Shown: positions 53,484 through 64,000 of the stretch, piece by piece
Layout of the letters: every line of letters starts with the position of its first letter
Position numbering within the stretch: the stretch's first letter is position 1
Assembly: GCF_947623445.1 (NCBI RefSeq)
Contig: NC_135245.1
Location: forward strand, 5,959,501 to 6,023,500
Direction of reading: 5' to 3'
Length of the DNA: 64,000 bases
Source of the DNA: Clavelina lepadiformis
Lineage: Eukaryota > Chordata > Ascidiacea > Aplousobranchia > Clavelinidae
Program-made: the position numbers and the translations under genes
Notes under the pieces: model-generated
What the model was told of the DNA's origin: nothing
Seen by the model: only the letters and a program-made list of their open reading frames with translations
Databases searched by the model: none

Positions 53484-54372
53484 CAGTGTTCCCTCTAAGG
53501 CAGTGGTTCTCAAACTGTGGTACGTGAGAGCTTTTTAAGTGGTACCGCGTACCGCTGAACATGATTTTCGATGTGCTGTGAGTAATGTGTTGCCCCGGAT
53601 AGACAAGCTTGTGCAGAAGAAACAGTTGCTTCTATCAAATTAAATTGTGTTTTCTTGCTATTCATTGGTGTTATGGTATAGTAATAACGGTAATAACTAA
53701 TAAATACCGGTACATTTGAGTAAAATAAGTCATTCAGGAGCCAGGTGGTACGCAGTGTAGCAAAAAAAACGAACGAGTGGTACGCGATCGCAAAAAGTTT
53801 GAGAAACACTGCTCTAAGGTGCGCAACTGAGCAAATGCGCAGTACCACCAGACTATTTGCGCAGTAAAATCTCATTCTTGCGCACTTGCAATTTCCAAAT
53901 TTAAAAGTAAAATGATCTTCAACAGTATTTTTGGACAGAACGCTTCTGCGCTTATCGCATTTATACCGTGTGCTGATGCACATGAGCATACAGACATACA
54001 GTACCCTTTTGTTACATCACAATCCTTTGTCTTTGCTTCACAAACACTCCACACTCGTGGATGCAACTAACTTTATTCCTTAGCTTGCAAAAGATAGCCT
54101 ATTTTCCAGTTTCGACTCTGAAGACTGGTTTTACTATTTACAGTAATTAAATGTATAAATATTGTGTATAAATATTGGAAAACCACGAAAACAAGAAGAA
54201 ACTATTTGAAGTAAATGTGTAATTTGTTCGCTTTTTATTAAACTTCTTCTAGACCAGTGGTTCCCAAACTCGGTTCACAAAGTTGGTAATTCATTTTAAC
54301 TCAGCATTAAAATGCTCATGCTCACTAAATCAAATATTTGCTCAGCGTAAAATTTTCTTAAAGGGAACACTG
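53484..54372. mobile_element. hAT element with perfect 8-bp target duplication (outer)
   Basis: The ends CAGTGTTCCCTCTAAGG and, inverted, CAGTGTTCCCTTTAAG are bounded by the identical octamer CGACCGAC at 53476-53483 and 54373-54380. The GTGCGCA-rich left interior is typical of this class of hAT ends. It is interrupted by the inner hAT at 53501-53811. A further single end CAGTGGTTCCCAAACT at 54255 may be another fragment. Confidence 0.9.
53501..53811. mobile_element. hAT element nested in another hAT (inner)
   Basis: The 311-bp element has ends CAGTGGTTCTCAAACT and, inverted, CAGTGTTTCTCAAACT. The octamer CTCTAAGG is present intact on both sides (53493-53500 and 53812-53819), a perfect hAT target duplication. 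The duplicated target belongs to the left end of the outer element, which fixes the order of insertion. The minus-strand open frame across the region is not a gene. Confidence 0.93.
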
Positions 54373-54509
54373 CGACCGACCCACAGTAGTTGATATCAAT
54401 GGTCGAGTACATACACTAATAAGCTGCGTAGACTTTGTGTTTGTGGTGCCTTTTTAAAAGTGGCAGCGGCAAGCGAAATGCTGCACTTGTAGCCTGGAGC
54501 CTACATATG

Positions 54510-54702
54510 CAGTGGTGGGATTCAGACGGCTCGCACCGGTTCGTGGGAACCGTTTCTTGGAGTTTTAATGGCCTCACCGAACCGGTTGTTAACAAGCGTC
54601 TGTAGGCTATAGGCCTATGTGTAGGATATATCGGCCCTGGGTCAATATGGTATGACGCTAGTGAGAGGACCCGGATGTTAAATTATTTGAATCCCACCAC
54701 TG
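54510..54702. mobile_element. Short hAT-type MITE with CAGTGGTGGGATTCA ends
   Basis: CAGTGGTGGGATTCAGACGG at the left and TGAATCCCACCACTG at the right form a 15-bp inverted repeat bounding about 193 bp. The interior has a palindromic ACCGGTTCGTGGGAACCG. Flanking octamers do not match well, so the target duplication has decayed or the borders are slightly off. Confidence 0.75.
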
Positions 54703-56104
54703 CAGGCATGGTATTATAATCTTTATCCTCTGACTGACTATCTTTGCACGACTTTAATTTGGCGATGATATTTATCTATTAACTGTATGTCCACTAAGTA
54801 TCTCTAACAAGCCATTGTAGAGGGGGGTCAAGCGGATCTTAATTGACCCCAAATTAGGCCTACGGCTTTTAAAGAGGCCTATTATTTGCAAATCCCATTT
54901 ATCCTCACGCTTCGATAAAGGGAGCATGTAGAAATAATACAAAAGTTACAAGGTAGCCTATTGTGTAAAAAATATGAATTTTGTACTTTTATCGAATAGG
55001 CCTATATATATAACTTATATATTCCAACAGGGCCAAAGCTAAGCATCTATTTGTGTCCATTTGGGCACTGGGCCAGATGTGACCTCTCAAATTCTTTTCT
55101 TGTTTACATCAAAGCTCTCATTCTGCAGAGGGTATATATACTTTAATAGTAGGCTATATGTATTTTAATATAACACATATGTGTTATAATATAAATTATA
55201 AAAAAAGGATCTTCAAACAAAATATTGTGAAATATTTACAGTAGTATTTAGTCTACTATTAACACATAGCCAAACAAGTTTAATTTTCAACGAAGATGCG
55301 ATTGAATTTTTGATTTTTCACAGAAATTAAATTACGTTATAGAGTAGGCTATAGACTAAATGCATTGTGATGAGTAATATCTGCATAGCGTTTAACTTTG
55401 GCAACTGGCTGTTAATGAATCAGTAGTCTATTTCGAAATTACAAGCATAGCCTACATAATTTTTGCAGGGGTCTAAATTAACCTTCGGACCTGGGCCCAC
55501 ATCGCTCACTTCACGGCTCTGGTCTCTAAACAGCACAATCAAATTAAAAGCAGTGTACTTGAAAACTTGTTGTAAACCCAAACAAATTAGGCTACTGTGG
55601 TGGAAAATGCAAGAATTTTCTTTTGAAAGACGCATATTTAATAACTTCTGCAGACTTAAAATCGTTTAAAAGATGCCAGAGCGTGGTGGCAAAAACGCTG
55701 AGCCATTGAGTCAAAAAATGCGACTCGAGTCATTACAACTCTGACTTATTTAACACAGTCGATGGTTAACTATATTTTTCTATTGTTAATTGCAGTATTA
55801 AATTGCGGTGGTTTTATTGCTTGATTTGCAGAACGAAGTGCTTTAATTATGCAGTAGCCTATAATTACGTGAATATGAACTAATCATAAGCTTTCGCTAA
55901 GTAAAGTAAAGGCTTGAGATTTACGTGTCAATTATCACTTTAAAACGCCCTGTGATGAAATATATTCTCATAATTATACTTACAAAGCTGCCAAATTATA
56001 GTGTAGCTTACGCTTTTGAATAGCCATATACAACTTGTAAGAGCGTACACAACAATTTTGAAACGCCGTGTACCCGCTACCCGCTATTTGTATGCTTTCG
56101 TATA
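54703..56104. other. Intergenic stretch between transposons
   Basis: No gene or complete element was recognised. Two TAGGCCTA palindromes occur (54855 and 54997), with many partial forms such as TAGGCTAT. Confidence 0.5.
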
Positions 56105-56793
56105 CAGTGAGACCTCTTTAATCCGGACCACTTCGTTTCGTCAAAAAATGTCGGTTTAGCGGGGTATCCGGATAATCGGAAAGTAAAAAATCAATCAATC
56201 TTGCAAATGCAGCACCGTGTTCAAAACGACGTATGCACCTTACTCCAATTCTAAGTGCCGAGTTTCTGGCTGGACAGCAACTAAAATAAAATTATATTTA
56301 TTGTATGATCCGACCCAGTGTCGAACCCCAGAACCACCGTATTAAAGACGAATGCTCTCCAAGTGACGAACATTCGGTCGCAAATCGGTTTGACAACCGC
56401 TCTTGCGTGGCGAAGCATTCCGGTGGGACCAACTGTCTTGAACTTTCTTTGACCTGTTTCCAATCTTTGCGCAATGCGATATCAAAAGCTGATAGCACGA
56501 TTGAGTTGCAGCAGTATGTCTTCAATAGATTGCCGCACTCAACCTATGTAATGTGCGTATTTTTTTGCGACCGCGGAAGCGTTGTTTGTTACTGTTGATG
56601 AACAATTTATTTTTTCGTTTCTAAAATACTGTACAGTACTGTACTTATGAATCAATAAAGACCGCAACGTTATTATGCGTAGATAATCGGCTATTGTTTC
56701 GTCAACAAACTAACATAGTGTATTAGGACAGTCGTGAATCATTTTCGCTTAACTGTTAATAATCCGGTTTATCGGATTTTATTGCTATTGATT

Positions 56794-57081
56794 GACGTGA
56801 CCCGACACCTTATCGAAAGACACTTTATCGAACGACACTTAATCGAACGACACTTTATCGAAAGACACTTAATCGAACGACACCTGATCGAAACGACACC
56901 TGATCGAAACGACAGTTGATCGAAAGACACTTTATCGAACCGAAAGTTGATCAAACGACACTTTATCGAACCGACAGTTAATCAAAACGACAGTTGATCG
57001 AACGACACTTTATCGAACCGACAGTTCAAGCAAGATTTTTGCGTGTTTCTCAAACATTGAAACAATGGGTCATTGTGATGT
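56794..57081. repeat. MULE left terminal inverted repeat
   Basis: It contains about a dozen tandem degenerate units around CGACACTTTATCGAA, then CAAGCAAGATTTTTGCGTGT and CTCAAACATTGAAACAATG. The whole arm is mirrored at 58740-59023. Confidence 0.9.
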
Positions 57082-57629
57082 TCAGCTATCTGTCCATGTT
57101 TGTTTGATAAAGTTAGATTTTGTAATTTTTGAGATATTGTGATATTTATATAATTTTGCTCTCTCTCCGCATTGAAACGTATTACTCATTTACGCACCAA
57201 TAACTTGACTAACTATTCTTTTTCGTTCTCTTTTCACAGCGGGGGCGCGGCGTAACAAGAAGAATTTCTAGAAATGTGTCACTTTTAGAAATACCTAATT
57301 TACACTAAATTCACTTTCTTTAGTTTTACAATTATGATGTATACAGGAAGCCAGATGATGTTTCTACTAACCTGTAATAATCTCATCGTCTACGACGCAT
57401 AGGTTTCTAGTAATTAACGATTGCAAATGTGTGTGCGGGGTTGGCCACACCTAGTTTTTTTAGTAAACTCGCGAGCCTGGTTAGGATAGGGTTAAAAGAT
57501 CCACAATTTATTGAAACAACTGACGATATGCACTGTTAAAAGAACGACAATTTATTAAAAGAACTGACAACATGCACTGTTAAAAGCACGACAACTGACG
57601 AAGTGCACATTTCAATCGCATTCATTTAA

Positions 57630-58430
57630 TCACAAGTTGTGTGCAATTGCTCGAAGATAACTTTTTATGTCCATATTTGTTGAGTCATAATTTTCAACTA
57701 TGCTCCTCAGACGTTGGTTGACAGCGTCGTAGCGCTTCTTCCGTGGTGGGCCATCGATTCCAGCACTCAATTGTTCAATTAACAATTCGTTGGAACCTTG
57801 TTCCTGCTTAATTTTTTTGACGAGTCTGCGAAGCGTCGGATGGGATATTGAGACACGCTTGCTGAACGCATTGTGCCATCCTTCAATGCTATTATTCGTT
57901 CTTGGAAGGAAGCGGAATTGGCCATTGGCCAAAATGGAAAAGGCAGCCGAGAATTTCTGCCCGAGGGAAGCTGGAAGAAAGAGCATTATATGCTGCCATT
58001 TCAAAGTCTATTGTTACGGTTTCTGGGGCTATTCCTGGTCGCTGTTGTTCCAATAAACAAAAGATGCGATTGTACACAGCTTCAGATTTGTTCTCGCGGT
58101 AATGGTGTATACGAGTGGCACCGTGCGATTTTCATCGACCAGCGCGTGTATCGTGTACAGCTGGTATCCAAGTGGGGCAACATCAAATGTACCGTCACAA
58201 AACCAATTAGCGCAGTTGTTCAGTATATCCAGATTCTTTTGAGATGCAAACATATAGAATTCGTTCTCATCGTCTTCCTCGATAACGAAGGCTTCTCCCC
58301 TCGGTGTATTAGCTGAGCGTGATCTTAGCTTGCTTTTCGTGAATTTCATTGTTGAAAATATTTGTTCACATGTGTACGTGCTACCAAGCATCGAAGCCAT
58401 TTATTTTGCGCTGTCGGTCAAGCTGGGATA
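57630..58430 (-). pseudogene. Broken MULE transposase preceded by a hAT C-terminal fragment
   Basis: Three overlapping minus-strand frames (58400-58029, 58077-57892, 58004-57630) together cover a MULE transposase core. The catalytic-type Asp lies in CDGTFDVAPLGY, a second in VTIDFEMAAYNAL, then GCLFHFGQW and the Glu in NNSIEGWHNAFSKR. Two frameshifts make it non-functional. The first frame begins with MLGSTYTCEQIFSTMKFTKS, which resembles the C-terminal dimerisation region of hAT transposases, not MULEs. In the same frame, across one stop, the upstream codons read LYPSLTDSAK, also hAT-like. So a hAT 3' fragment is joined upstream of the MULE core. Confidence 0.85.
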
Positions 58431-58739
58431 AAGACTACTTTCAAGAAGCTACTTTGTGTAAAAGTCAGGCAGCGACATGCCCCTTGCTATAAAATTTTGC
58501 CTTCAATTCCTTACTCTTTGTATCTATAATGACTAGTCTAGTCTACTGTACAGACAATCTCGTACTTAGTAATTCTCGTGCGTATTCTTGTGATATCTTA
58601 TTAATATGTGGGCGGGCCGGCCGCCATGCGAAATCGTACACTTTATGATACAAATATAAAATATAGATATAAAATATAAATCGTCAACTTTATGATATAT
58701 ACATCACAATTCATTAATGCACACCATTACAAAGACCGC

Positions 58740-59023
58740 ACATCACAATGGCTCATTGTTTCAATGTTTGAGAAACACGCAAAAATCTTGCTTGAACTGT
58801 CGGTTCGATAAAGTGTCGTTCGATCAACTGTCGTTTTGATTAACTGTCGGTTCGATAAAGTGTCGTTCGATCAGCTGTCGTTTCGATAAAGTGTCGTTCG
58901 ATCAACTGTCGGCTCGATTAACTGTCGTTCGATAAAGTGTCTTTCGATCAACTGTCGTTTCGATCAGGTGTCGTTCGATAAAGTGTCTTTCGATAAAGTG
59001 TCTTTCGATAAGGTGTCGTAGTA
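58740..59023. repeat. MULE right terminal inverted repeat
   Basis: This is the reverse complement of the left arm, with the unit core TTCGATAAAGTGTCG repeated about fifteen times with variation. Its outermost bases read inverted are TACTACGACACCTTATCG, against GACGTGACCCGACACCTTAT on the left. Confidence 0.9.
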
Positions 59024-59190
59024 CCATTGATTGAGCACATTTGTTCCGAAACTTTAGTGTCGGAGTCGGACAGCGGGGTTTCCGGATTAAAGGGGTAAAA
59101 TGCATAGGAAGAAATCCGTTCCCGGCAGTTTTGTGTCGGATAGCGGGGATTCCGGTTCATCGGGGTACGGATTAACGAGGTCCCACTGTA

Positions 59191-60434
59191 TTGGTATTAG
59201 CAGCTGATAGGAAGTCACAAAAAGTGCACTTAACGAATAACAATGAAAACGTAAATAGGCTATGACCCAAAAATGTTAGGTTCGTGAGACGGGTATGGCC
59301 CAACGCTAACCTCCTAGATACGCTAGTGGCTAGTGCCCATATAGTACGGATTTCCACAAAACGTCCCAGTTAAAGTATAGCTTGATTAACATTTCCCAGT
59401 AAAGATCAAATCACTTTACCCTGAGGTAAGAAAGTAATACTTTATGGCTTTCGAAAGGGATAAAATTACAGCACTTTATCGTATTCTAATGGGAGAAAAG
59501 TTGACCTATGGTGTGATAACGTAATTAATCGTACGATCACTTAAGTTGGTAACTTTAGTGTGAGTCGCTTTCTTATCATGTTTCTTCTAAGTTGTATACT
59601 GATATATTAATTTGGTGTTGGTCAATCTCTTCAAGTTTCAAACTATTAAAAGCTGTATCATTTTGTGAACATTATTAGGTATTATTATTATCATTATCCT
59701 AATATGTCGAATACATTAGGCATATAGCCTAATTCTATAGTCGTTGTTATCATTAATGATGTTAGATTAGTGATTTATGCATAATACATAAGTCTGGTAT
59801 TTTTAAAATATAGCTGTAGCTTTATGATGATATAATAGTAGCCTCACAGTGAATTATTAACCACAACAAAACGCTTCATCTGTAGTCCGTGGCTCCGGGC
59901 CCTCTTATCAGCATACGAAGGTAACAAGGCCCAATGTACAGTTGCATGATAATTGCATGCAAATGGTTTTATTTTCAAAACATACGCAACATGTTTCAAA
60001 AATAGACTACGAGCAAGCATAAGTGGTCAACAAAACATGACAATAAAATTACTTCAGGCTACAGCTTGCCTATCATAGAGTTGTAAGAGAACACATGCAA
60101 TCGTATTTATTTTTAAACATTAAAATAAGGTTTAGTGTTAACTTCATTTTTAGATCAACAAAAACAATCCTAGTTGGTAATAGCATAGACGAAAAAGGGG
60201 ACAAAGCTGGCCTTGAAGCTATTAAACGTGCATTAAAAGAGTCATGTTGTTTACTTTTGGCAACATGATCTGCCATAAGTTGGATGATAGACGTTCCGCA
60301 TGCCCCGCAAAGGTTTGCAGGACTATGGTCGATGCTTTATGTTGATCTTATTACTTTCTATGTAAATAATTGGATATATATACAAGCCCATACAAATATT
60401 TCAGATTTGTTTTATTTAATTGTATTTCTTAAAC
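59191..60434. other. Stretch with no recognised exon
   Basis: Later exons of the ZP-type gene at 60435-62897 might be expected here but none was identified. No transposon ends were recognised. It may be one large intron, or the gene may end differently. Confidence 0.4.
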
Positions 60435-62897
60435 GCAGGTGCCATTTACTAATGTCGTCCCGTTACCGCATGATGGTAGCACAGTACCTACGCTTTCGTA
60501 GAAGGTTCGGTAATAACTACATTGAAATGGTGCAAATAACCTTGTAGAACGGTCTACAGACGATGTTGATCCACCCGAAATCCCCTGGATTGCATTCTTG
60601 AATGTTAAAATTGTCGAATTTTGCTAAACAAATTGTCAAACCGTCATCAGCCTACGTAGCACAAATCCATCCGGTCATGTGAACATTATGGAATAAGCAC
60701 CGCTTCCCAATTGGGTTTTCACCCAGCAATCCATAATACTAACCAAGCTAATCTCGCATCGCTCCTGTTTTAAATGGATGAAATGTTTGCCCACAATTAC
60801 TCATAGGAGTTGCGAGTACAACCAATCGGGAAGCGCTGGAATAGGGATGTGCCAAACTAACCTCTCTTATCGTATTGCACCAATTGCTCTCTCCAAAGCG
60901 GTAAGCCAGGCGATAGGTCGGACCATTTTTGTATGTGGTTGTTCCGTAGCATGTCGCGTTTGGTGGATTGCTTGAGTATTCGCTTTCACTTACCACCGTT
61001 GGTTGGCCAATGAAGACATTGGCTAACTTAAACCCGTATAGGTTTAAAACGCATTTGTTCAATCTGAGTAATAAAAAACAAAATTGCTTCATTGGCATTC
61101 AAAAGCATTTGCCGACAATATGACCTGTAATCAGGACCGGCCCTAGCAAGCTTGATCCCAATGCAAGAACTGATGGCGGGACCGCTTGATGATTTTAAAT
61201 AACTAAATGTAATAATAAAAAACAATAATATAACGTGAACCAAATATCAACTCTTTGCAAATCATTCCATCAAAGTTTTGCTTTCTGATATATTTTCAAT
61301 AAAATACCTTCCCTTTCAACAACAAATTGAAAAATAACACTGAGATTGATGCAAAGTAAAAGCTGAATTGTTATTTTTGTTTTAGACCTAGCAGCGGTAG
61401 GCACCGAAAAGCGAGTGGCGCAAGGCAGCCGCATAGCTTGCATTGGCCGAAGGCCGGTCTTGCCGCCTACAATCCTTCGTTAAAGATTAAAAGATATAAG
61501 TAATTAACAAGCTTACAAATACAGACGATAAGTTCCCAAGAATTATTAAAACAGTTAGGATCAATTACAATTAGCTTATAGCACTCACAGAACGATAACT
61601 GATGTGTTGGAGCACGTGATGCTTCGTATAAACGCATTTTCAAGGGAACCTGAAATGTAGACTGGGCTATCACATACGCAGCCCTGATTCTGAATGCACG
61701 TTGAGTCACTACCGCAAGACGTGTATTCTATTCCGTTTGTGCAGCTATCCAACGTTTCTGTACATAAATGTTTAATAAAGTAAAAGATGGTATAGTTATC
61801 ATTATAGTATATAGATAAGTGGTAGACTAACGTCTTTTAAGCGAACAATACAGCACAAGAACGCTATGACGACAGCAGTGAACTTATGGCTCAGTTATAA
61901 ATAGTATTTTCAGACGATGAGCAAGGTGTAACAAAATAACTTATGAGCTAATAACTAAGGTCGTTTGTTTGGTAAAATTGTCTACAACTATTGACATAGA
62001 GAAATATATATTTTGAAACTAGGAAGTAAAGGTATTTCAGAAGATTTGTGAAGCAACACTAACATCACATTTAAATACCAGCGAGGAAACAATACAAACA
62101 AAATGAAGATTACGTCAGACCATTCTGTCAAGGTGTAAAATGAATAGAAGTTCAAAAATCCTTTTCATACATATAAAAAAAAACTCATAAAAACGCAAAC
62201 CTTTCAATCGAGCACGAATTGTACGCACAGGCCCAGTCGCTAAGCAATTATATTGTTCAGGTCAGGCATTGATTGATTAACAATCACCTGCGCCGGTGTT
62301 TATCAAAATATTATCTTTTCTGGTTGACTTGTTTTGACACAATCATAATAGCATGTAATAAAGCAATTACAACGTATGGTGTAACAGCAAGTTTTACCAC
62401 TCTTGTTATTCTGCTCGGACATGCCTGGTCGCGGTTTACAGTGTCAATATTTTTGAAAATCTGTTTTCGAACTGAACGCATTTACCGAATGTAGAGTTGC
62501 AGGGTGATCGACACATTCTGGCACAGTTGTCGGACCAGGTTGTTTTTTGTTCAAATCCCGAATCCACTCCGCTTATGCATTTTACCGTAAACTCTGCAAA
62601 GAAATAGTTTTTTTCATAGAAGGTTCATACCGTACTACAGTATTGTGCAAAATATAAGCAACACGCCCCAAATCGTCGTCTATTGACAATCTCTGAAAAC
62701 TAATCCAATTTCTGTGCAGGGCGATTCAAATAATGAACTTCCTGTTGCCTATTTATTAATATTATTACGTATACCTTCAAGCTTGTTTGTTAGTATAGCA
62801 GCAAAACCTTACCTGTATTTATCAATCTAATCTGAGTCAGACCAGTTAAAACCATAAGGATTAAAACATCTTTCACCTTACTTATTGATAAACGCAT
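60435..62897 (-). CDS. Secreted EGF/ZP-domain-like protein, 5' five exons (partial)
   Basis: Five phase-compatible exons were found in transcript order: 62897-62813, 62593-62486, 61757-61589, 61063-60862, and 60596 to about 60435 (donor uncertain, possibly 60492). Exon 1 encodes a signal peptide (MRLSISK then VLILMVLTGL). Exon 2 is Cys-rich (CARMCRSPC). Exon 3 has an EGF-like spacing, C-x8-C-x5-C-x5-C-x-C, ending CIQNQGCVCDSP. Exons 3-5 then show a ZP-N-like pattern: ITCSNTSVIVLLNKC, ATCYGT, NWCNTIRE joined to NAIQGISGG, and FAPFQCSYYR. ZP domains polymerise in egg coats and other extracellular matrices. The ZP-C half, cleavage site and membrane anchor were not found, so the CDS is incomplete. 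Intron 3 contains a hAT-like element. I do not recognise a specific orthologue. Confidence 0.7.
61132..61462. mobile_element. hAT-like element, copy 2, uninterrupted
   Basis: It starts CAGGACCGGCCCTAGCAAGC and ends near GGCCGGTCTTGCCGC. It aligns along its length with the element at 52210-53432 but has no insertion at the TA in GAAAAATAACACTGAG. It lies in intron 3 of the ZP-type gene. Confidence 0.75.
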
Positions 62898-63934
62898 GTT
62901 TTGTGTATTTGTTACAAATTTTAACGCAACTGAAGCATAATAGGATGTTTTGACATAACCTGCGTATATATAATTTTTTTATCGTGCGCACTCGTAACCC
63001 ATTGACCTAAATTCCCTTTTGTTTTTTCCGGTTTCGATTGTTTATATTTGATCACATTTCAAAACTTTTACATATCAATTTTATTTTGAGCTTTGCATGT
63101 TCAAATTTTTTAAGCTGCCCATACATGCCAAAATGTCAATTTACAGCACTTTTGCTGTAAATCGTTTTTCATTTTAGCGCATGTTGACATTTCTTTTGAC
63201 CTCTGGTTTCATTTACAAAGACCAAAGAAAACAAAGTCCAAACAACCAAAAGCCAAAATGTAATTGTGAGCTCAAATGAAAACTGAGCCGGCGTTATTGA
63301 CATCTCGGTGAATAATCTCATGGATTTGGTTGATTCTTATTTCCTTTATTTCTTTTATCTGTTAGTAGAAAGGTGTTGGTTTGTATTAAAATAAAGATTC
63401 GGAAGTTTCTTTTTTTCCGGCTTAGACTATGGCGTCAGCATAGCTGTACTTTTTCAGCGTCAAATTTGGCCAAGTAAATAGAGAGAGAGAAATTACAGGT
63501 AAGGTAAAAAAGCTGCTGGAAAAGGAAAAGGCAAACAATCTGAAAGGTGCTTTATCCCTTGAAAGCTTATTAAAAATGTTAAATCACTGTTATACGTTAA
63601 AAACACATAAGCTACTCTCAGTCGACGTATGAAGTATATTGGATTTAAAGATTCGTTTCTCACGTCGGTATTTGTCATCGAGACTGCGTTTACAACGCGA
63701 TAACGTTAGGCTATACGTTGAAGTTCCATCATCGATAAATTCATTAGGCTATTGCGGCAAGGTGCGCTTTGTAGTGTTTGTACAAAATAACTGTAGCCCT
63801 TCAATTTTATTGAGGCTCAGATGCAGTATAATGTGTTTTATTTAACATAAAAGTTAAGTTTAGGCGATGCCAATTAATGAGCAAAAATCTGTCTGATGCA
63901 ATTTGTAACAAGTCAGACTAATTTCGGAACCAAA
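62898..63934. other. Upstream region of the ZP-type gene
   Basis: No coding exon was recognised. It may serve as a shared upstream region if the start codon at 63935 on the plus strand is real. A short GA run lies near 63481-63490. Confidence 0.4.
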
Positions 63935-64000
63935 ATGAGTCGGATTACAGAGTTCAATGCGTCGGACTTTCTAACAAGTTGGAATACTGAAGATTACATT
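63935..64000 (+). CDS. Possible start of a plus-strand gene, cut by the window edge
   Basis: An ATG in the context ACCAAAATGAG opens 22 codons beginning MSRITEFNASDFLTSWNTED that stay open to the last base. The local sequence contains GTCGGAC/GTCAGAC repeats, so it may equally be repeat-derived. No family is recognised. Confidence 0.2.
   Translation, partial: MSRITEFNASDFLTSWNTEDYI

Larger units (their letters stand above)
56794..59023 (-). mobile_element. Mutator-like element (MULE) with long terminal inverted repeats
   Basis: This 2,230-bp element sits inside Tigger-like copy B, flanked by ctattgatt (56785-56793) and ccattgatt (59024-59032). That is a 9-bp duplication with one mismatch, the size typical of MULEs. 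The uninterrupted target exists in copy A as one ctattgatt. The termini are inverted repeats of about 285 bp (56794-57081 and 58740-59023), largely built from degenerate 15-16 bp units with the core CGACACTTTATCGAA. A decayed MULE transposase lies between them on the minus strand. Confidence 0.9.
56105..59188. mobile_element. Tigger-like element B, split by a Mutator-like element
   Basis: The ends CAGTGAGACCTCTTTAATCC and, inverted, CAGTGGGACCTCGTTAATCC are flanked by TA (56103-56104 and 59189-59190). The two outer parts (56105-56793 and 59033-59188) align with copy A read in reverse, for example GGATTTTATTGCTATTGATT then AGCACATTTGTTCC. The material between is foreign. Copy B lacks a recognisable transposase, like copy A. 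Confidence 0.9.

Noticed and set aside
53510..53989. A 159-codon minus-strand frame, one of the longest outside genes
   Set aside because: It runs through both nested hAT elements, crossing an insertion junction, and shows no transposase motif.
54255..54372. A third nested hAT starting CAGTGGTTCCCAAACT
   Set aside because: No matching right end or target duplication was found; it may be a truncated fragment or part of the outer element.

Overview
The window is nuclear DNA from an intron-rich, AT-rich animal genome. The genes are typical metazoan housekeeping genes (BROX, COA4, HMBS, TRMT61A, HECTD1) split by many short introns, and the DNA between them is full of short, decayed cut-and-paste DNA transposons. 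The proteins stay close to vertebrate sequences, so an invertebrate deuterostome such as an ascidian is my best guess, but the sequence does not prove this. All recognised genes are on the minus strand. No rRNA, tRNA, CRISPR or bacterial-type gene was seen.

Layout from left to right. 1-12.8 kb: no gene recognised, two short hAT-type elements. 12.85-20.97 kb: BROX (11 exons placed), with a broken antisense hAT transposase in its large second intron. 21.26-21.49 kb: COA4, one exon. 22.57-23.65 kb: HMBS, intronless. 24.96-25.75 kb: a pair of 190-bp direct repeats. 26.21-27.74 kb: TRMT61A, 5 exons. 28.32-49.93 kb: HECTD1, complete in 51 exons. Its reconstructed coding length is 8,325 nt (2,774 aa plus stop), every junction keeps frame, and several small transposons sit in its introns. 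50-52.2 kb: intergenic. 52.2-59.2 kb: a transposon graveyard with three cases of nesting (a pogo/Tigger-like element in a hAT-like element, a hAT in a hAT, and a Mutator-like element in a second Tigger-like copy), each supported by target-site duplications or an empty-site paralogue. 60.4-62.9 kb: the 5' five exons of an unrecognised secreted protein with a signal peptide, Cys-rich segment, EGF-like segment and ZP-N-like region. 63.94 kb to the edge: a possible plus-strand start codon running off the window.

The genes serve unrelated processes: ubiquitin ligation (HECTD1), tRNA m1A58 methylation (TRMT61A), haem synthesis (HMBS), cytochrome oxidase assembly (COA4), ESCRT/nuclear-envelope biology (BROX) and probably extracellular matrix or egg coat (ZP protein). 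They look like neighbours rather than a functional cluster. All exon coordinates were read by hand from splice signals, reading frame and remembered family similarity; no search was run.
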